The translations under genes and the position numbers were made by a program. From assembly GCA_003151475.1 (NCBI GenBank), contig PLXQ01000054.1, positions 105,226 through 169,225 on the forward strand: 64,000 nucleotides of DNA. Reading direction: 5' to 3'. The stretch's first letter is position 1. Each line of letters begins with the position of its first letter. The notes under the pieces were generated by a model, which did no database searches, was not told the DNA's origin, and worked only from the letters and a program-made list of their open reading frames with translations. Of the stretch, positions 25,753 to 34,802 are shown piece after piece. The DNA comes from Acidimicrobiaceae bacterium. GTDB taxonomy: Bacteria; Actinomycetota; Acidimicrobiia; Acidimicrobiales; UBA8190.

Positions 25753-26220
25753 ATGCGGGGTCAGCGCTCTCAGCGCGCGTATGCGGCGGCGGCCGTTCTC
25801 CTGATCGCCGCCTCCGCGGCCACCTTTGTGTCGGTGGCCCCGGCATCGGCCGCCACCAAAGGAAAGTCGGTGACGTGCACTTCGTTGTCGGGGAATCTCA
25901 ACTCGACACCGCCGGTGACCTTCACTCTGGGGGGCTGCAGCGGCAACACCGCCGGGAGCGGCAGCGCCCAGGGCAGCACCATTACCTGGGCCAACGGCCG
26001 CACGACGTTCCTCGCCCTCCCCGCTTTCACGCCGTCGGGCAATCCGAGGAAGGGTAACTGCGCCGCCCTTTCCGACAAGTGGACGGTGACCGACGGCGTC
26101 GCCGGCGACAGCACCGGTTCGATCAAGGCCGGCGGCAAGGTGTCGGCCAAGGTTTGCATCTTGAACGAATCGCCCGATCCGTGGAGTCTGGCGCCCGGCA
26201 GCGTCTTGACCATTCGCTGA
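25753..26220 (+). CDS. Small secreted protein of unknown function
   Basis: A 155-residue protein with a Sec signal peptide (residues 1-33, predicted cut ASA/A) and a mature domain of about 120 residues with four cysteines (42, 62, 103, 135) that could form two disulfides. The composition is rich in Gly, Ser and Thr. I do not recognise the family. The ATG has GGGGGGAGTGAT upstream, a strong ribosome site, and a -10-like TAGAAT lies near 25689. It follows the esterase gene on the same strand after 107 bases. Confidence 0.75.
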   Translation: MRGQRSQRAYAAAAVLLIAASAATFVSVAPASAATKGKSVTCTSLSGNLNSTPPVTFTLGGCSGNTAGSGSAQGSTITWANGRTTFLALPAFTPSGNPRKGNCAALSDKWTVTDGVAGDSTGSIKAGGKVSAKVCILNESPDPWSLAPGSVLTIR

Positions 26221-26265
26221 GCCCCGCCGTAGCCGTCGTCTTAGCCGAAGGCGCTCGGCCCGGAT

Positions 26266-27066
26266 TCACACACCCAGGCTGCTCTTGGCCCCCTTCTCGA
26301 AGAGCCGGTACGGCAAAAGCCGCTTGCCCAGAATTCCCACTCGTTCGTCGAGCTTTCCCACTGAAACCCGACGCCGCGGTTTGCCCGCCCGCAGCACCTT
26401 GTCCACGACGGCGGCGACATCGCTCGGGTCCACACCATTGGCCTCGTCCTTCTCCATGAGCCCGACGGCCTTGGTCACGGCGGCGGAGTACGTCTCATCG
26501 GCACCCGAGCAGTCAACGTCACGTCGACTGCTCGTGAAATCGGTCCGGACGTTCCCGGGCTCGACGAGGGTCACTTCGATACCGTACGGGGCCACCTCGT
26601 AGGCCAGAGCCTCCCCGTAGCCCTCCATGGCGAACTTGCTGGCGCTGTAGAAGGCCTGGAACGGGATGCCGACAATGCCGCCGATGGAACTGATCAACAC
26701 GACACGGCCGCCTCCCTGACGTCTCATGACCGGCAGCGCCGCCTGCACGACGCGCACCGCCCCCCAGAAGTTCGTCTCCAGCTGGTGCTTTGCCTCGGAG
26801 ATCGGGGTCAGCTCCACCGGCCCGGCCAGGCCCCAGCCGGCGCAGGCGACGACGGCATCGAGACGGGAGTGTTCTTCGACGATGGTCGTCACGCCCTTGA
26901 GCACGGACTCGTCGCTGTCGACGTCCATCTCCATCGGGGTCCAGGCCGCGGACGATGATCCCCGCCGGCTCGCCCCGATGACGCTCCAGCCGTGGGCATG
27001 CAGCCGGTCGGCGCAAGCCTGGCCGATCCCGGCCGAGGCGCCCGTGATCAGAATCACCTTCGCCAT
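26266..27066 (-). CDS. SDR-family oxidoreductase
   Basis: A 266-residue classical short-chain dehydrogenase/reductase: TGASAGIG at residues 8-15, ACAGWG in place of NNAG, a serine in LISSIGG and the catalytic YSASK. EPGNVRTDF follows as in typical members. The C-terminal 60 residues, with a basic VDKVLRAGKPRRRVSVGK stretch, resemble membrane-associated retinol-dehydrogenase-like SDRs. It is monocistronic; the substrate is unknown. Confidence 0.9.
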   Translation of the reverse strand: MAKVILITGASAGIGQACADRLHAHGWSVIGASRRGSSSAAWTPMEMDVDSDESVLKGVTTIVEEHSRLDAVVACAGWGLAGPVELTPISEAKHQLETNFWGAVRVVQAALPVMRRQGGGRVVLISSIGGIVGIPFQAFYSASKFAMEGYGEALAYEVAPYGIEVTLVEPGNVRTDFTSSRRDVDCSGADETYSAAVTKAVGLMEKDEANGVDPSDVAAVVDKVLRAGKPRRRVSVGKLDERVGILGKRLLPYRLFEKGAKSSLGV

Positions 27067-27190
27067 TGCCCCTCCTCTTGTCGGATCAGAAGAATCCGAG
27101 AGGAGATCCTCGCATGTCGGTCGGTGTCACGGTCGAGCTGGCCGAGGAATGCGCGTCCGCGTATCGTTTCTGAGCCTTATCGGGTCTAAC

Positions 27191-27385
27191 GTGAGCCCCA
27201 CGATCAATGTGCCGGCGTGCCCGCGATGCGGTAAGGACCTCCTCAGTTCCAAGGTCTACCCTCGGGGCACTTCGGCCGAAGGCGTCTACTACGTGGCGAA
27301 GGCCTGTCGGAACCAGGGCCTGTGGTTCGGCAAGGCGCCCGATGGGTCGTGGACCGTCCCTCTTCGGCCATTGAACGCCGGCTGA
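27191..27385 (+). CDS. Short zinc-ribbon-like protein
   Basis: A 64-residue frame beginning with GTG: an N-terminal CPRCGK knuckle, then a basic/aromatic middle (EGVYYVAKACRNQGLWF) with only one further cysteine, so a full four-cysteine site is not formed within one chain. No good ribosome site is visible; TCTAAC just before the GTG could be a -10 of a leaderless message. It is convergent with the small lipoprotein gene, stop to stop. Real coding is plausible but not certain. Confidence 0.45.
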   Translation: MSPTINVPACPRCGKDLLSSKVYPRGTSAEGVYYVAKACRNQGLWFGKAPDGSWTVPLRPLNAG

Positions 27386-27676
27386 TCACGTCCGAGGCCG
27401 CCACGGCCTTCGCGTCTCCGCCGGTTGCACGCGAACCGGCTGCCTCAGCTCAATAGCCGTAACCACCGCTCGATTTCCCGGCAGTCGTGGTCGGCGAATT
27501 CGTCGTCGGATGATTCGCTGCCGGCGTGTTCGTTTCGACGTTCCACCGCCAGCTCCGGCGGTACTGGAGCCACAGGCCGCAGCGCCGAGGCCGAGAAGCG
27601 CGACGACGACAACGGGGGCGACTCGTCGTGCGATCCGGCGGAGCAAGATCGGGGTCCGATTGATCATGTGTCTCAT
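27386..27676 (-). pseudogene. Small lipoprotein, probably frameshifted
   Basis: The first 35 residues read as a lipoprotein signal: a basic start, a hydrophobic core VAPVVVVALLGLG and the lipobox GAAAC, then GSSTAGAGGGTSK. After about 27535 (at AAACG on the minus strand) the frame turns into arginine-rich text unlike a lipoprotein. In another frame the same DNA reads NTPAANHPTTNSPTTTAGK followed by a stop, a plausible Thr/Pro-rich tail. A single-base shift, real or from sequencing, is the simplest explanation. Confidence 0.45.
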
Positions 27677-27860
27677 CCTCTAGTCGCTGGAGTCGTTGGC
27701 GTACCGAAGGGGATACGTTCAGCAGCCACGACGTTCAGAGACGCGAGGGCTTCGATGCCCATCCAGCTCACCTGCAGAAGACAGGCACTTATCGCGCTGG
27801 TGGCGGGTGGCCTGTTCATCTGTGTTGGGTGGTTGACGATCCTGTTCACAAACGGTTCTT

Positions 27861-28013
27861 GTGGGTCATTGCGCCAGCTTGTTCTTGGGCGCACATCGGA
27901 TCGGCGTCTTGACGGTTCTCCTGGTCGCTATCACCGCCGCCGCATGCTCGACCACTGTCCCGGTCAAGACCTCTCGATCCAACGTGAAGCACATCACGGT
28001 GACGGGGATGTGA
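27861..28013 (+). CDS. Tiny lipoprotein-like ORF next to rnpB
   Basis: A 50-codon frame that begins at GTG 27861 (or TTG 27879) and encodes a hydrophobic helix TVLLVAITAAACS with a lipobox-like AAAC, followed by about 20 polar residues. No clear ribosome site is visible. It sits 77 bases before the 3' end of rnpB on the opposite strand. It could be a genuine small lipoprotein or a chance frame. Confidence 0.25.
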   Translation: MGHCASLFLGAHRIGVLTVLLVAITAAACSTTVPVKTSRSNVKHITVTGM

Positions 28014-28090
28014 CCTGGACAACGGGCCCGCGTGGCCGCGGTCTGGGGAGCAGTCTTTCGGATAAAAGTCCTGGTCAGAGGCCTCATGAC

Positions 28091-28460
<370 letters not shown>

Positions 28461-28547
28461 GTCACCTCCAGTGTGGCAGGTCGGCTGCGGGTTCTGGATC
28501 CTCACCGGGCGCGGGCGCCGACCACCTCCTCGATAGGGTGTCCGACC

Positions 28548-29945
28548 ATGGAGCCAGGGACTGCTCAGCTCCTGCCTGAGCAACGGCCGGACGTCCTGTC
28601 GATCGCCACCCTGCTCGATCAGGTGCAGGCGGCCATCACTAGGGCCTTCCCGCGCGGACAGCTGGTCTGGGTGCGCGGCGAGGTACAGAGCATCACGGAC
28701 CGCACTGGCCACTGCTACATCGACCTGGTCGATCCTGACGCGCCAAGGGGGCGCGACTCGAAGGTTCTAAAGGTCAACTGTTGGGCTCGGACCTGGGCAC
28801 CGATGAAGGCGGCATTGGCCAGTCAGGGCATCGTCCTCGACGTGGGCACGGTGGTGACCTTCCGCGGTCGAGTCGAGTTCTATGCCCCCCGGGCCCAGGT
28901 CAATTTCATCGCCGTCGATGTGGACGTCGACGCGCTCCTTGGCCGCCTGGCGGCGCGGCGCGCCGCTCTACTGAAAGCGCTCGAGTCCGAGGGCCTGCTC
29001 CGCCGCAACGCCGCCCTTTCGGTGCCCGCTCTTGCTCTGCGCATCGGTCTGGTCGCCAGCCCCGGCACCGAGGGCTTCAACGACTTTCTCGGACAGCTAC
29101 GAGGATCGGGCCTTGCTTTCACTGTGGTGGTCGTTCCCGCCCAGGTTCAGGGCACCGCCGCCCCGGCGTCGCTTGCCCGGGGTATCACTGCGCTGGCCGA
29201 AGCGGTGTGCGATGTGGTCGTCCTCGTCCGCGGCGGCGGATCCAAAGCCGACCTGGCCGCTTTCGACTCGGAGGCGGTGGCGCGGACGATCGCCGCCTGC
29301 CCGGTGCCCGTCTGGACAGGGATCGGGCACACCGGTGACCAGTCGGTGGCCGACATCGTCGCCGGTCGCTCCTTCGTCACTCCGACGGAGTGCGGTCAGG
29401 AGCTGGTGCAGCGGGCGGGGGAGTGGTGGGAGTCAGTGGCGGCCACCGCCAATCTGGTGGCACGCCGGGCGACCGAAGTCCTCGAGGGTGCCAAGCACCG
29501 CGACACAGCCGCACGCGGCCGGTTGGGCCAGGCCACCCGCCAACAGCTGCATCGCCACTCCGAACGTCTCGACGGACGGGCCCGACGCATCGCCTCTCAG
29601 GCCCGCCGGCAGCTCGAAGTGGCCGCCATCGCCATCGAGCAACGATCGGCCCGCATCGGGCCGTGTGCGCACCGGGCCGTCACCCATCACGCCGAGAGTC
29701 TGGAATCGTGGCGCCGGCTTCTCGCCGCCTACGACGTGGACCGCCAACTCGAGCGGGGCTACACCTTGACTCTGGGTCCCGACGGCCGGATCGTCCGGTC
29801 GGTGGCCGTCTTGCGGGCCGGATCGGTCCTTGTTACCCGCTTCGCCGACGGCACGGCGGTGTCCGCCGTGCAGCAGGTCAACGTGGTCGCCGACGAACCC
29901 GCCGGCGGCGGTGGAGGCCCGCTAGGGCGAGAGGAGCAACGATGA
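28548..29945 (+). CDS. xseA: Exodeoxyribonuclease VII large subunit
   Basis: A 465-residue XseA protein. It has the N-terminal OB-fold (about 20-110, with VWVRGEVQSITDRTGHCYIDL), the catalytic domain with GLVASPGTEGFNDFL and VVLVRGGGSKADLAAFDSEAVAR, the IGHTGDQSVADIVA block, and the helical arm region. With XseB it degrades single-stranded DNA into oligonucleotides during repair. The ATG at 28548 is chosen because the upstream frame runs into rnpB. The stop overlaps the xseB start as ATGA. Confidence 0.95.
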   Translation: MEPGTAQLLPEQRPDVLSIATLLDQVQAAITRAFPRGQLVWVRGEVQSITDRTGHCYIDLVDPDAPRGRDSKVLKVNCWARTWAPMKAALASQGIVLDVGTVVTFRGRVEFYAPRAQVNFIAVDVDVDALLGRLAARRAALLKALESEGLLRRNAALSVPALALRIGLVASPGTEGFNDFLGQLRGSGLAFTVVVVPAQVQGTAAPASLARGITALAEAVCDVVVLVRGGGSKADLAAFDSEAVARTIAACPVPVWTGIGHTGDQSVADIVAGRSFVTPTECGQELVQRAGEWWESVAATANLVARRATEVLEGAKHRDTAARGRLGQATRQQLHRHSERLDGRARRIASQARRQLEVAAIAIEQRSARIGPCAHRAVTHHAESLESWRRLLAAYDVDRQLERGYTLTLGPDGRIVRSVAVLRAGSVLVTRFADGTAVSAVQQVNVVADEPAGGGGGPLGREEQR

Positions 29946-30331
29946 CGACATCCGAGCCCGACCGCGGGATGACTCCCGTGACTGAGCTCAGCTATACGGA
30001 AGCGAGCAGCGAGCTCGACGCCATCGTCGGATTCTTCGAACAGCGCGAGGTCGACGTCGATCAGCTTGTCGTCCGACTCGAGAGGGCGACCGCCATCGTC
30101 GACGAGCTCGACCGGCGTGTGCGCAAGACCCGGGTACAGGTCGAAGAGCTCGTCCCCCGCCTGGAGGCCGTCAACAGAGGCCTTGATGACGACACCGAAG
30201 AGGACGACGAAGAGGGCGCGGATGACCACGATGTCCCCGACGATGAGGTCGACGACGGCGATGAAGCCGAAACTATCGGCCATTCCATTGGTTCGGCTGA
30301 CGACGAAGGCGACGAACAGGCGCTCTTCTGA
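29942..30331 (+). CDS. xseB: Exodeoxyribonuclease VII small subunit with long acidic tail
   Basis: The first 75 residues match XseB: LSYTEASSELDAIVGFFEQ and VDQLVVRLERATAIVDELDRR, a helical pair that binds the XseA arms. About 50 further residues form an Asp/Glu-rich tail (for example DDDTEEDDEEGADDHD), much longer than the usual 70-80 residue subunit. ATGA overlap with xseA shows coupling. The tail may mimic DNA or tune nuclease assembly; this is speculation. Confidence 0.9.
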   Translation: MTTSEPDRGMTPVTELSYTEASSELDAIVGFFEQREVDVDQLVVRLERATAIVDELDRRVRKTRVQVEELVPRLEAVNRGLDDDTEEDDEEGADDHDVPDDEVDDGDEAETIGHSIGSADDEGDEQALF

Positions 30332-30351
30332 CGACGGCGAGGGATGAGGAC

Positions 30352-30837
30352 ATGACGAGCGAGCGACGTGAAGTCCAGCGGGCCATTGCGGCGGATCCAT
30401 CGACGATCTTCCGGCTGCTGTGCGATCCCCATGGGCACGTGGCCATCGACGGCTCGGGGATGCTGATGGATGCCACCGGCGCCCCGGTGAAGGCCATCGG
30501 GGACACCTTCGTCGTCCACATGGACCGCGAAGCGCTGAATGACCGCCCCATGGGTCGCTACAACGTGATCGTCACCATTGCCACGTTGGTTCCCGATCGA
30601 GAGATCGCATGGACGGTCGCCGGTGAAACGCGCCCGTCGATCGGCCACATCTACGGCTACACGCTCGAGCCCACCGAGGACGGCACCCTCGTCACCTCGT
30701 ACTATGACTGGTCGTCGATCCCCCCGGCCGTGAAGGAAGCGGGGATCTTCCCCGTCCTGTCAGAAGGAGCGTTGCGGGCCACTCTGGGGATCCTGGCCCG
30801 GACGGTCGAAGTTCGCAGCTCGAGTACGACAGCCTGA
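30352..30837 (+). CDS. SRPBCC-family protein (START-like lipid/polyketide-binding fold)
   Basis: A 161-residue protein of the SRPBCC/polyketide-cyclase-like superfamily: VQRAIAADPSTIFRLLCDP at the start, internal strands GRYNVIVTIATLVPDREIAWTV and a C-terminal long helix. Members bind hydrophobic ligands in a cavity. It begins 20 bases after xseB on the same strand and may be co-transcribed, but a functional link is doubtful. The ligand is unknown. Confidence 0.8.
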   Translation: MTSERREVQRAIAADPSTIFRLLCDPHGHVAIDGSGMLMDATGAPVKAIGDTFVVHMDREALNDRPMGRYNVIVTIATLVPDREIAWTVAGETRPSIGHIYGYTLEPTEDGTLVTSYYDWSSIPPAVKEAGIFPVLSEGALRATLGILARTVEVRSSSTTA

Positions 30838-30892
30838 AGGGTGCGGGACGTCGCGGAGGCTTGCTTGCTCCAACGAAACGATGAGCATTGAC

Positions 30893-32494
30893 TCAGTGGA
30901 CCCGACGCTCCCGGCCTACCCAGTAGGGCTCGCGTAGCTCGCGCTTCAGGATCTTCCCCGAAGGATTGCGAGGGAGTGTCTCGGTGAAATCCACCGAGGT
31001 CGGGCACTTGTAGTGGGCCAACCGCTCACGACAGAAGGCGATGATGGCGTCAGCCGCGACGTCGGATCCCGGTGCCCGCACGACGACGGCCTTCACCGTT
31101 TCGCCCCAGGTGTCGTCGGGCACGCCGATAACGGCGGCGTCGCCCACGCCGGGAACGCCGAGCAGCACGTTCTCCACCTCGGCCGGATAGATGTTCTCTC
31201 CGCCGGAGACGACCATGTCCTTGATGCGGTCATGGAGGAAGAGGTAGCCCTCGTCGTCCATGTAGCCGGCGTCGCCCGTGCGCAACCAGCCGCCCTCGAG
31301 GATGGTGCTGGCCGTCTCCTCGGGTTTTTGCCAGTACCCGACCATGTTGTACGGCGATCTCGTCCAGATCTCGCCCACCGTGTTGGTGGGGACGTCGCCC
31401 GAGGTGTCGGGGTCGACGATGCGGATGTCCACTTCCGGTAGGGGCTTTCCGGCCGCCCGCAGGAGGTGGCGGCGTTCCCCGTCGGGGTCGTGGTCTTGGT
31501 GCTCGAGACGGACGATGGCGCCCGATGTCTCAGTCATTCCGTAGACCTGGGCGAAGTGGCAGCCGATGACAGCCATGCAGCGGACGAGCACGTCTTCGGC
31601 GATGGGCGACGCACCGTAGTAGATGGTGTCGAGACTCGACAGGTCGGCTTTTTCGATACCCGGGGTACCCAGGAGCAGCATCAGGACGGCGGGAACCACA
31701 AAGGTGTGGGTGATCCGTTCTCTTTCCACCAGGCGCAGCAGCTCGGCCGGGTCCATGTCCCGCAGGATCACCGACGTCCCCCCGCGCGACATGGCGGTGA
31801 GCGCCCATCCCGAACCGCCGATGTGGAACAGGGGCATGGCCACCAGGCTCACCGTGGACTCGTCGATACCGAAGGCGTCGGCGCCGGCAAGCTCGATCAT
31901 GGTGGAGATGTTCCGGTTGGCCAGCATCACGCCCTTCGGTAGTCCCGTCGTTCCCGACGTGTACAGCTGCATCGAGATGTCGTCAGGTTCTCCCACGAAG
32001 CCGGGGTCGACTGGGTCGCAGGCCGCCAGCCAGTCCTCGTAGCCGACGCGGCGGGCGAGATCCGAGGCACCGCCCTGATCGGCATCGGCCTTCGGGTCAC
32101 CGAGGATAACCACCCCCTTCACCGCCGGCAGGCCGCTCTCCATGGCGGCCAGGCAGGGGACGAACTCGCGATGGATCACGAGGATGGTGGCCCGTGAGTC
32201 GTCGATGACGGCGGCCATCTCCGGCGGGGCGAGGCGCCAGTTGACGGCCACGTTCACCGCACCGGCCAGAGCGCCGCCGAAGAGGACCTCGAAGTAGGCG
32301 AGCCCGTTGCGGTCGAGAAAAGCGACCCGGTCGCCCGGGGCCACGCCATCGGCCAGTAGCGCCTGGGCCAGCGAGCAGGCACGGCGGTAGTGCTCGGCCC
32401 ACGTCACCGTGGTCCCGGCGGAGCGGAACATGACGCCGTCGCCGCGCTCGGCCACGTTGGCGCGGAACATACCCGCCGCCGTGAACTGGTTCAT
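30893..32494 (-). CDS. Acyl-CoA synthetase (AMP-dependent ligase, FadD-like)
   Basis: A 533-residue ANL-family ligase with the P-loop YTSGTTGLPKG, the A5 motif YGMTETSG, the A7 TGDAGYMDDEG, the hinge DRIKDMVVSGGENIYP and the catalytic A10 lysine in NPSGKILKRELR. It activates an unidentified fatty or steroid-type acid as a CoA thioester. The ATG at 32494 is preceded by GGAGGGGG. It is the last gene of a three-gene run with a thiolase and a Zn-ribbon/OB protein, a set typical of actinobacterial sterol or branched-lipid catabolism. Confidence 0.92.
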   Translation of the reverse strand: MNQFTAAGMFRANVAERGDGVMFRSAGTTVTWAEHYRRACSLAQALLADGVAPGDRVAFLDRNGLAYFEVLFGGALAGAVNVAVNWRLAPPEMAAVIDDSRATILVIHREFVPCLAAMESGLPAVKGVVILGDPKADADQGGASDLARRVGYEDWLAACDPVDPGFVGEPDDISMQLYTSGTTGLPKGVMLANRNISTMIELAGADAFGIDESTVSLVAMPLFHIGGSGWALTAMSRGGTSVILRDMDPAELLRLVERERITHTFVVPAVLMLLLGTPGIEKADLSSLDTIYYGASPIAEDVLVRCMAVIGCHFAQVYGMTETSGAIVRLEHQDHDPDGERRHLLRAAGKPLPEVDIRIVDPDTSGDVPTNTVGEIWTRSPYNMVGYWQKPEETASTILEGGWLRTGDAGYMDDEGYLFLHDRIKDMVVSGGENIYPAEVENVLLGVPGVGDAAVIGVPDDTWGETVKAVVVRAPGSDVAADAIIAFCRERLAHYKCPTSVDFTETLPRNPSGKILKRELREPYWVGRERRVH

Positions 32495-32585
32495 TCGAGT
32501 CCCCCTCCCGCGCGACACCCCCGACACACCTGGGGCAACTGTAGATCCGGCGTCCGCCGTGGCGGGGCGGTCCCGGGATGACGGG

Positions 32586-33734
32586 TCAGCGACGCAGGAT
32601 CACCACGCCGGCGTTGGCACCGCGCCCGACGGTGTGGGCCAGTCCCACCCGTGCCCCGTGGACCTGTCGTGCCCCCGCTTCTCCTCGCAGCTGGTGGACC
32701 AGCTCCACCACCTGCCCGAGTGCCGATGCTCCGAGCGGCTCACCCTTCGACAACAGGCCACCGCTGGGATTGACGGGCAGGCGTCCGCCGACGGAGGTGA
32801 CCCCGGCGTCGAGCATCTCCGCCGCACCTCCCGCTGCGCACAGGCCGAGCTCTTCGTAGGACATCAGCTCGCGGGCGGCGTCGGTGTCCTGGCACTCGAC
32901 GACGTCGATGTCGCGCGGCCCGAGCCCCGCCTCCTCGTAGGCGGCGGTGGCCGCCAAGGTGGTGGGGGTGGGAAGGGTGTCGTCGGTCAGCCCGGCCATG
33001 GGTGTCGACTCGCTCAGGACGGCACCGGGCAGATGGGACCGCAGGACGGCGCTGTCGAGCTGCACGGCGGCGCCGTGACGGGCGCTGGTGCCCTTGTCGG
33101 CTCGGCGCAGCACCACGGCGGCAGCACCTTCGTTGGGTGAGCAGAGCATCCATAAGTGGAGCGGCTCGCACACCACGCGCGACGCCAGGACATCAGCGGC
33201 CTCCACATCGGACCGGTACATGGCGTCGGGATTGTGCGCACCATGGCGCCGGTTCTTCACCACCACGGCGGCCAGGTGGTCCTTCGTGACACCCGATGTC
33301 TGCATGAACCTCTGGGCCCGGAGGCCGAAGTAGGCCGGCGTGGCGGCCAGACCCGCCTCCTCCTGCCATGGTTCGAAGAACGACGAGCGGATGATGCCCC
33401 GCGGCATCTTCTCCACGCCGAAGACGACCACCGTGTCGTACTGCCCGGCGCCGATCGCCTTGCTGCCGAGCATGAGGGCGGCGGCTCCACTGGCACATCC
33501 GGCTTCCACGTCGACGATGGGCATGCCCGTCATGCCGAGAGCCCCGAGCACCTTGTGCCCGGTGGCCACCCCGCCGTAGGCGGTGCCACAGAAGGCGGCC
33601 TGGAAACCGCCCTTGCCCACGCCCGCCTCCCGGAGCGCCCCGCGCACCGCCGTCACCCCCATGTCGCTGATGCTCACCCCCTCGAAGCGTCCGAAGGGGT
33701 GCAGGCCGACGCCGGCTACTTCGACGTCGCTCAT
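32586..33734 (-). CDS. Thiolase family protein (SCP2/lipid-transfer thiolase type)
   Basis: A 382-residue thiolase-fold enzyme with the nucleophile Cys80 in VEAGCASGAAA and the C-terminal NPSGGLLSKGEPLGASALGQ block, where SCP2-type members carry NPSGG rather than NPxGG-A. The usual GHP-type histidine position is altered and an active second cysteine is not obvious. SCP2 thiolases (for example Ltp proteins) commonly need a DUF35 Zn-ribbon/OB partner, which is exactly the gene upstream (ATGA overlap). It likely acts in retro-aldol or thiolytic cleavage in lipid breakdown. Confidence 0.9.
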   Translation of the reverse strand: MSDVEVAGVGLHPFGRFEGVSISDMGVTAVRGALREAGVGKGGFQAAFCGTAYGGVATGHKVLGALGMTGMPIVDVEAGCASGAAALMLGSKAIGAGQYDTVVVFGVEKMPRGIIRSSFFEPWQEEAGLAATPAYFGLRAQRFMQTSGVTKDHLAAVVVKNRRHGAHNPDAMYRSDVEAADVLASRVVCEPLHLWMLCSPNEGAAAVVLRRADKGTSARHGAAVQLDSAVLRSHLPGAVLSESTPMAGLTDDTLPTPTTLAATAAYEEAGLGPRDIDVVECQDTDAARELMSYEELGLCAAGGAAEMLDAGVTSVGGRLPVNPSGGLLSKGEPLGASALGQVVELVHQLRGEAGARQVHGARVGLAHTVGRGANAGVVILRR

Positions 33735-34138
33735 GGAACCTCAACGGGGGCGAAGGCGTAGCCGACGACCGGTCGGCCCTCGTCGTCGACGTGGAGCACC
33801 TCGGTCACCATATGCATGGACTGGTCGAAGTGGAGCTTGGCTGGATCTGGTTCGGTCAGGCGGGTGATCACCCGGAGCCCTTCGGGCAGCTCGATCACGC
33901 CGAAGCCGTACGGCACCTCTCCTTTGTATCCCGGAGGAGCGTGGGTGACGGCCGTCCATGCCCATAGCCGACCCATGGCCGACAGCTCGGCCGGCTCCGT
34001 GTCCTCGGACGCGCAGTACGGGCAGATGTCGTGGTGCGGGAAGTGGTGGTGTCCGCAGGCGGCACACCGGCCGCCGAGCAGGTGCGGCGGATCGGTGTCG
34101 GTGAAAAGGCCCTGCCGCACGGGCACCGTGGCGCTCAT
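33731..34138 (-). CDS. Zn-ribbon/OB-fold protein (DUF35), thiolase partner
   Basis: A 135-residue DUF35 protein with a rubredoxin-like zinc ribbon (Cys25, Cys28, Cys39, Cys42) followed by an OB-fold of about 85 residues (VTHAPPGYKGEVPYGFGVIELPEG). DUF35 proteins associate with SCP2 thiolases or aldolases and complete their active sites. The start is ATG 34138. The end overlaps the thiolase gene by four bases, so both are coupled. Confidence 0.9.
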   Translation of the reverse strand: MSATVPVRQGLFTDTDPPHLLGGRCAACGHHHFPHHDICPYCASEDTEPAELSAMGRLWAWTAVTHAPPGYKGEVPYGFGVIELPEGLRVITRLTEPDPAKLHFDQSMHMVTEVLHVDDEGRPVVGYAFAPVEVP

Positions 34139-34210
34139 GGCGCTGAATGTAGCGGCCCCGGGCCGCACACCCTCACTCACCGGGTGGGTGTCGTGACGTA
34201 ACGTTCGCCC

Positions 34211-34756
34211 ATGGGACGCCTGTCGCTCAGTGCGCTCGGTGCCGACCGGCCCGGCATCGTGGCCGCTGTGAGCGGCGTGCTCGTCGACCTGGGATGCAAT
34301 CTCGAAGACTCGACGATGACGAATCTCCAGGGTCACTTCGCCGTCCTTCTGGTCGTGGCCGCTCCTGACGGCGTCACCGCCGAGGCCCTCGAGACGGCCC
34401 TGGGCGAGGTGGCGAAGCGGTTCCAATTGATGGTGGCCGTGCGCCCTCTCGGAGACGTACCGGACGCCGGGTCGACGGGACCGCCCACCGAGTCGTGGAC
34501 CATCGCCGTCCACAGTGCCGACCGGACGGGGATCGTGAGAGACGTGACGACCGCCCTAGCCGATGCCGGAGGCAACGTCGTCGACCTGTCGACCCACCTG
34601 GTGGGTCCGGCCGACGCCCCGGTCTATGTGATGACGCTGTGGGTCACCCTGCCCGCCGGGGCGGCGGGGGAGGAGGCTGCCGTTCGCATCCGGCAGGCCG
34701 CCGCCGCGCTGGACGTGCACTGCTCGGTGCACCGGGACGAGGTCGATCTCCTCTGA
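34211..34756 (+). CDS. Double ACT-domain protein (GcvR-like)
   Basis: A 181-residue protein made of two ACT domains: the first from GRLSLSALGADRPGIVAAVSGVL and the second from WTIAVHSADRTGIVRDVTTAL. Such proteins sense amino acids; GcvR of enterobacteria controls the glycine cleavage regulator. A regulatory role in glycine or one-carbon metabolism is possible, and the next gene is a deformylase, but no partner is visible here. It is preceded by a 72-base divergent gap. Confidence 0.82.
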   Translation: MGRLSLSALGADRPGIVAAVSGVLVDLGCNLEDSTMTNLQGHFAVLLVVAAPDGVTAEALETALGEVAKRFQLMVAVRPLGDVPDAGSTGPPTESWTIAVHSADRTGIVRDVTTALADAGGNVVDLSTHLVGPADAPVYVMTLWVTLPAGAAGEEAAVRIRQAAAALDVHCSVHRDEVDLL

Positions 34757-34802
34757 CGTCACGCCCCCGCCGCCCCCCGGAGCGGACGGCGCACGTGGTG
34801 CC

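Noticed and set aside
26266..27066. The SDR as part of a steroid operon with the ligase-thiolase genes
   Set aside because: It lies several kilobases away, separated by rnpB and xseAB on other strands, so no operon link can be claimed.
27113..27172. 19-codon frame with a good ribosome site before the zinc-ribbon-like gene
   Set aside because: Too short to support as a gene; nothing recognisable.
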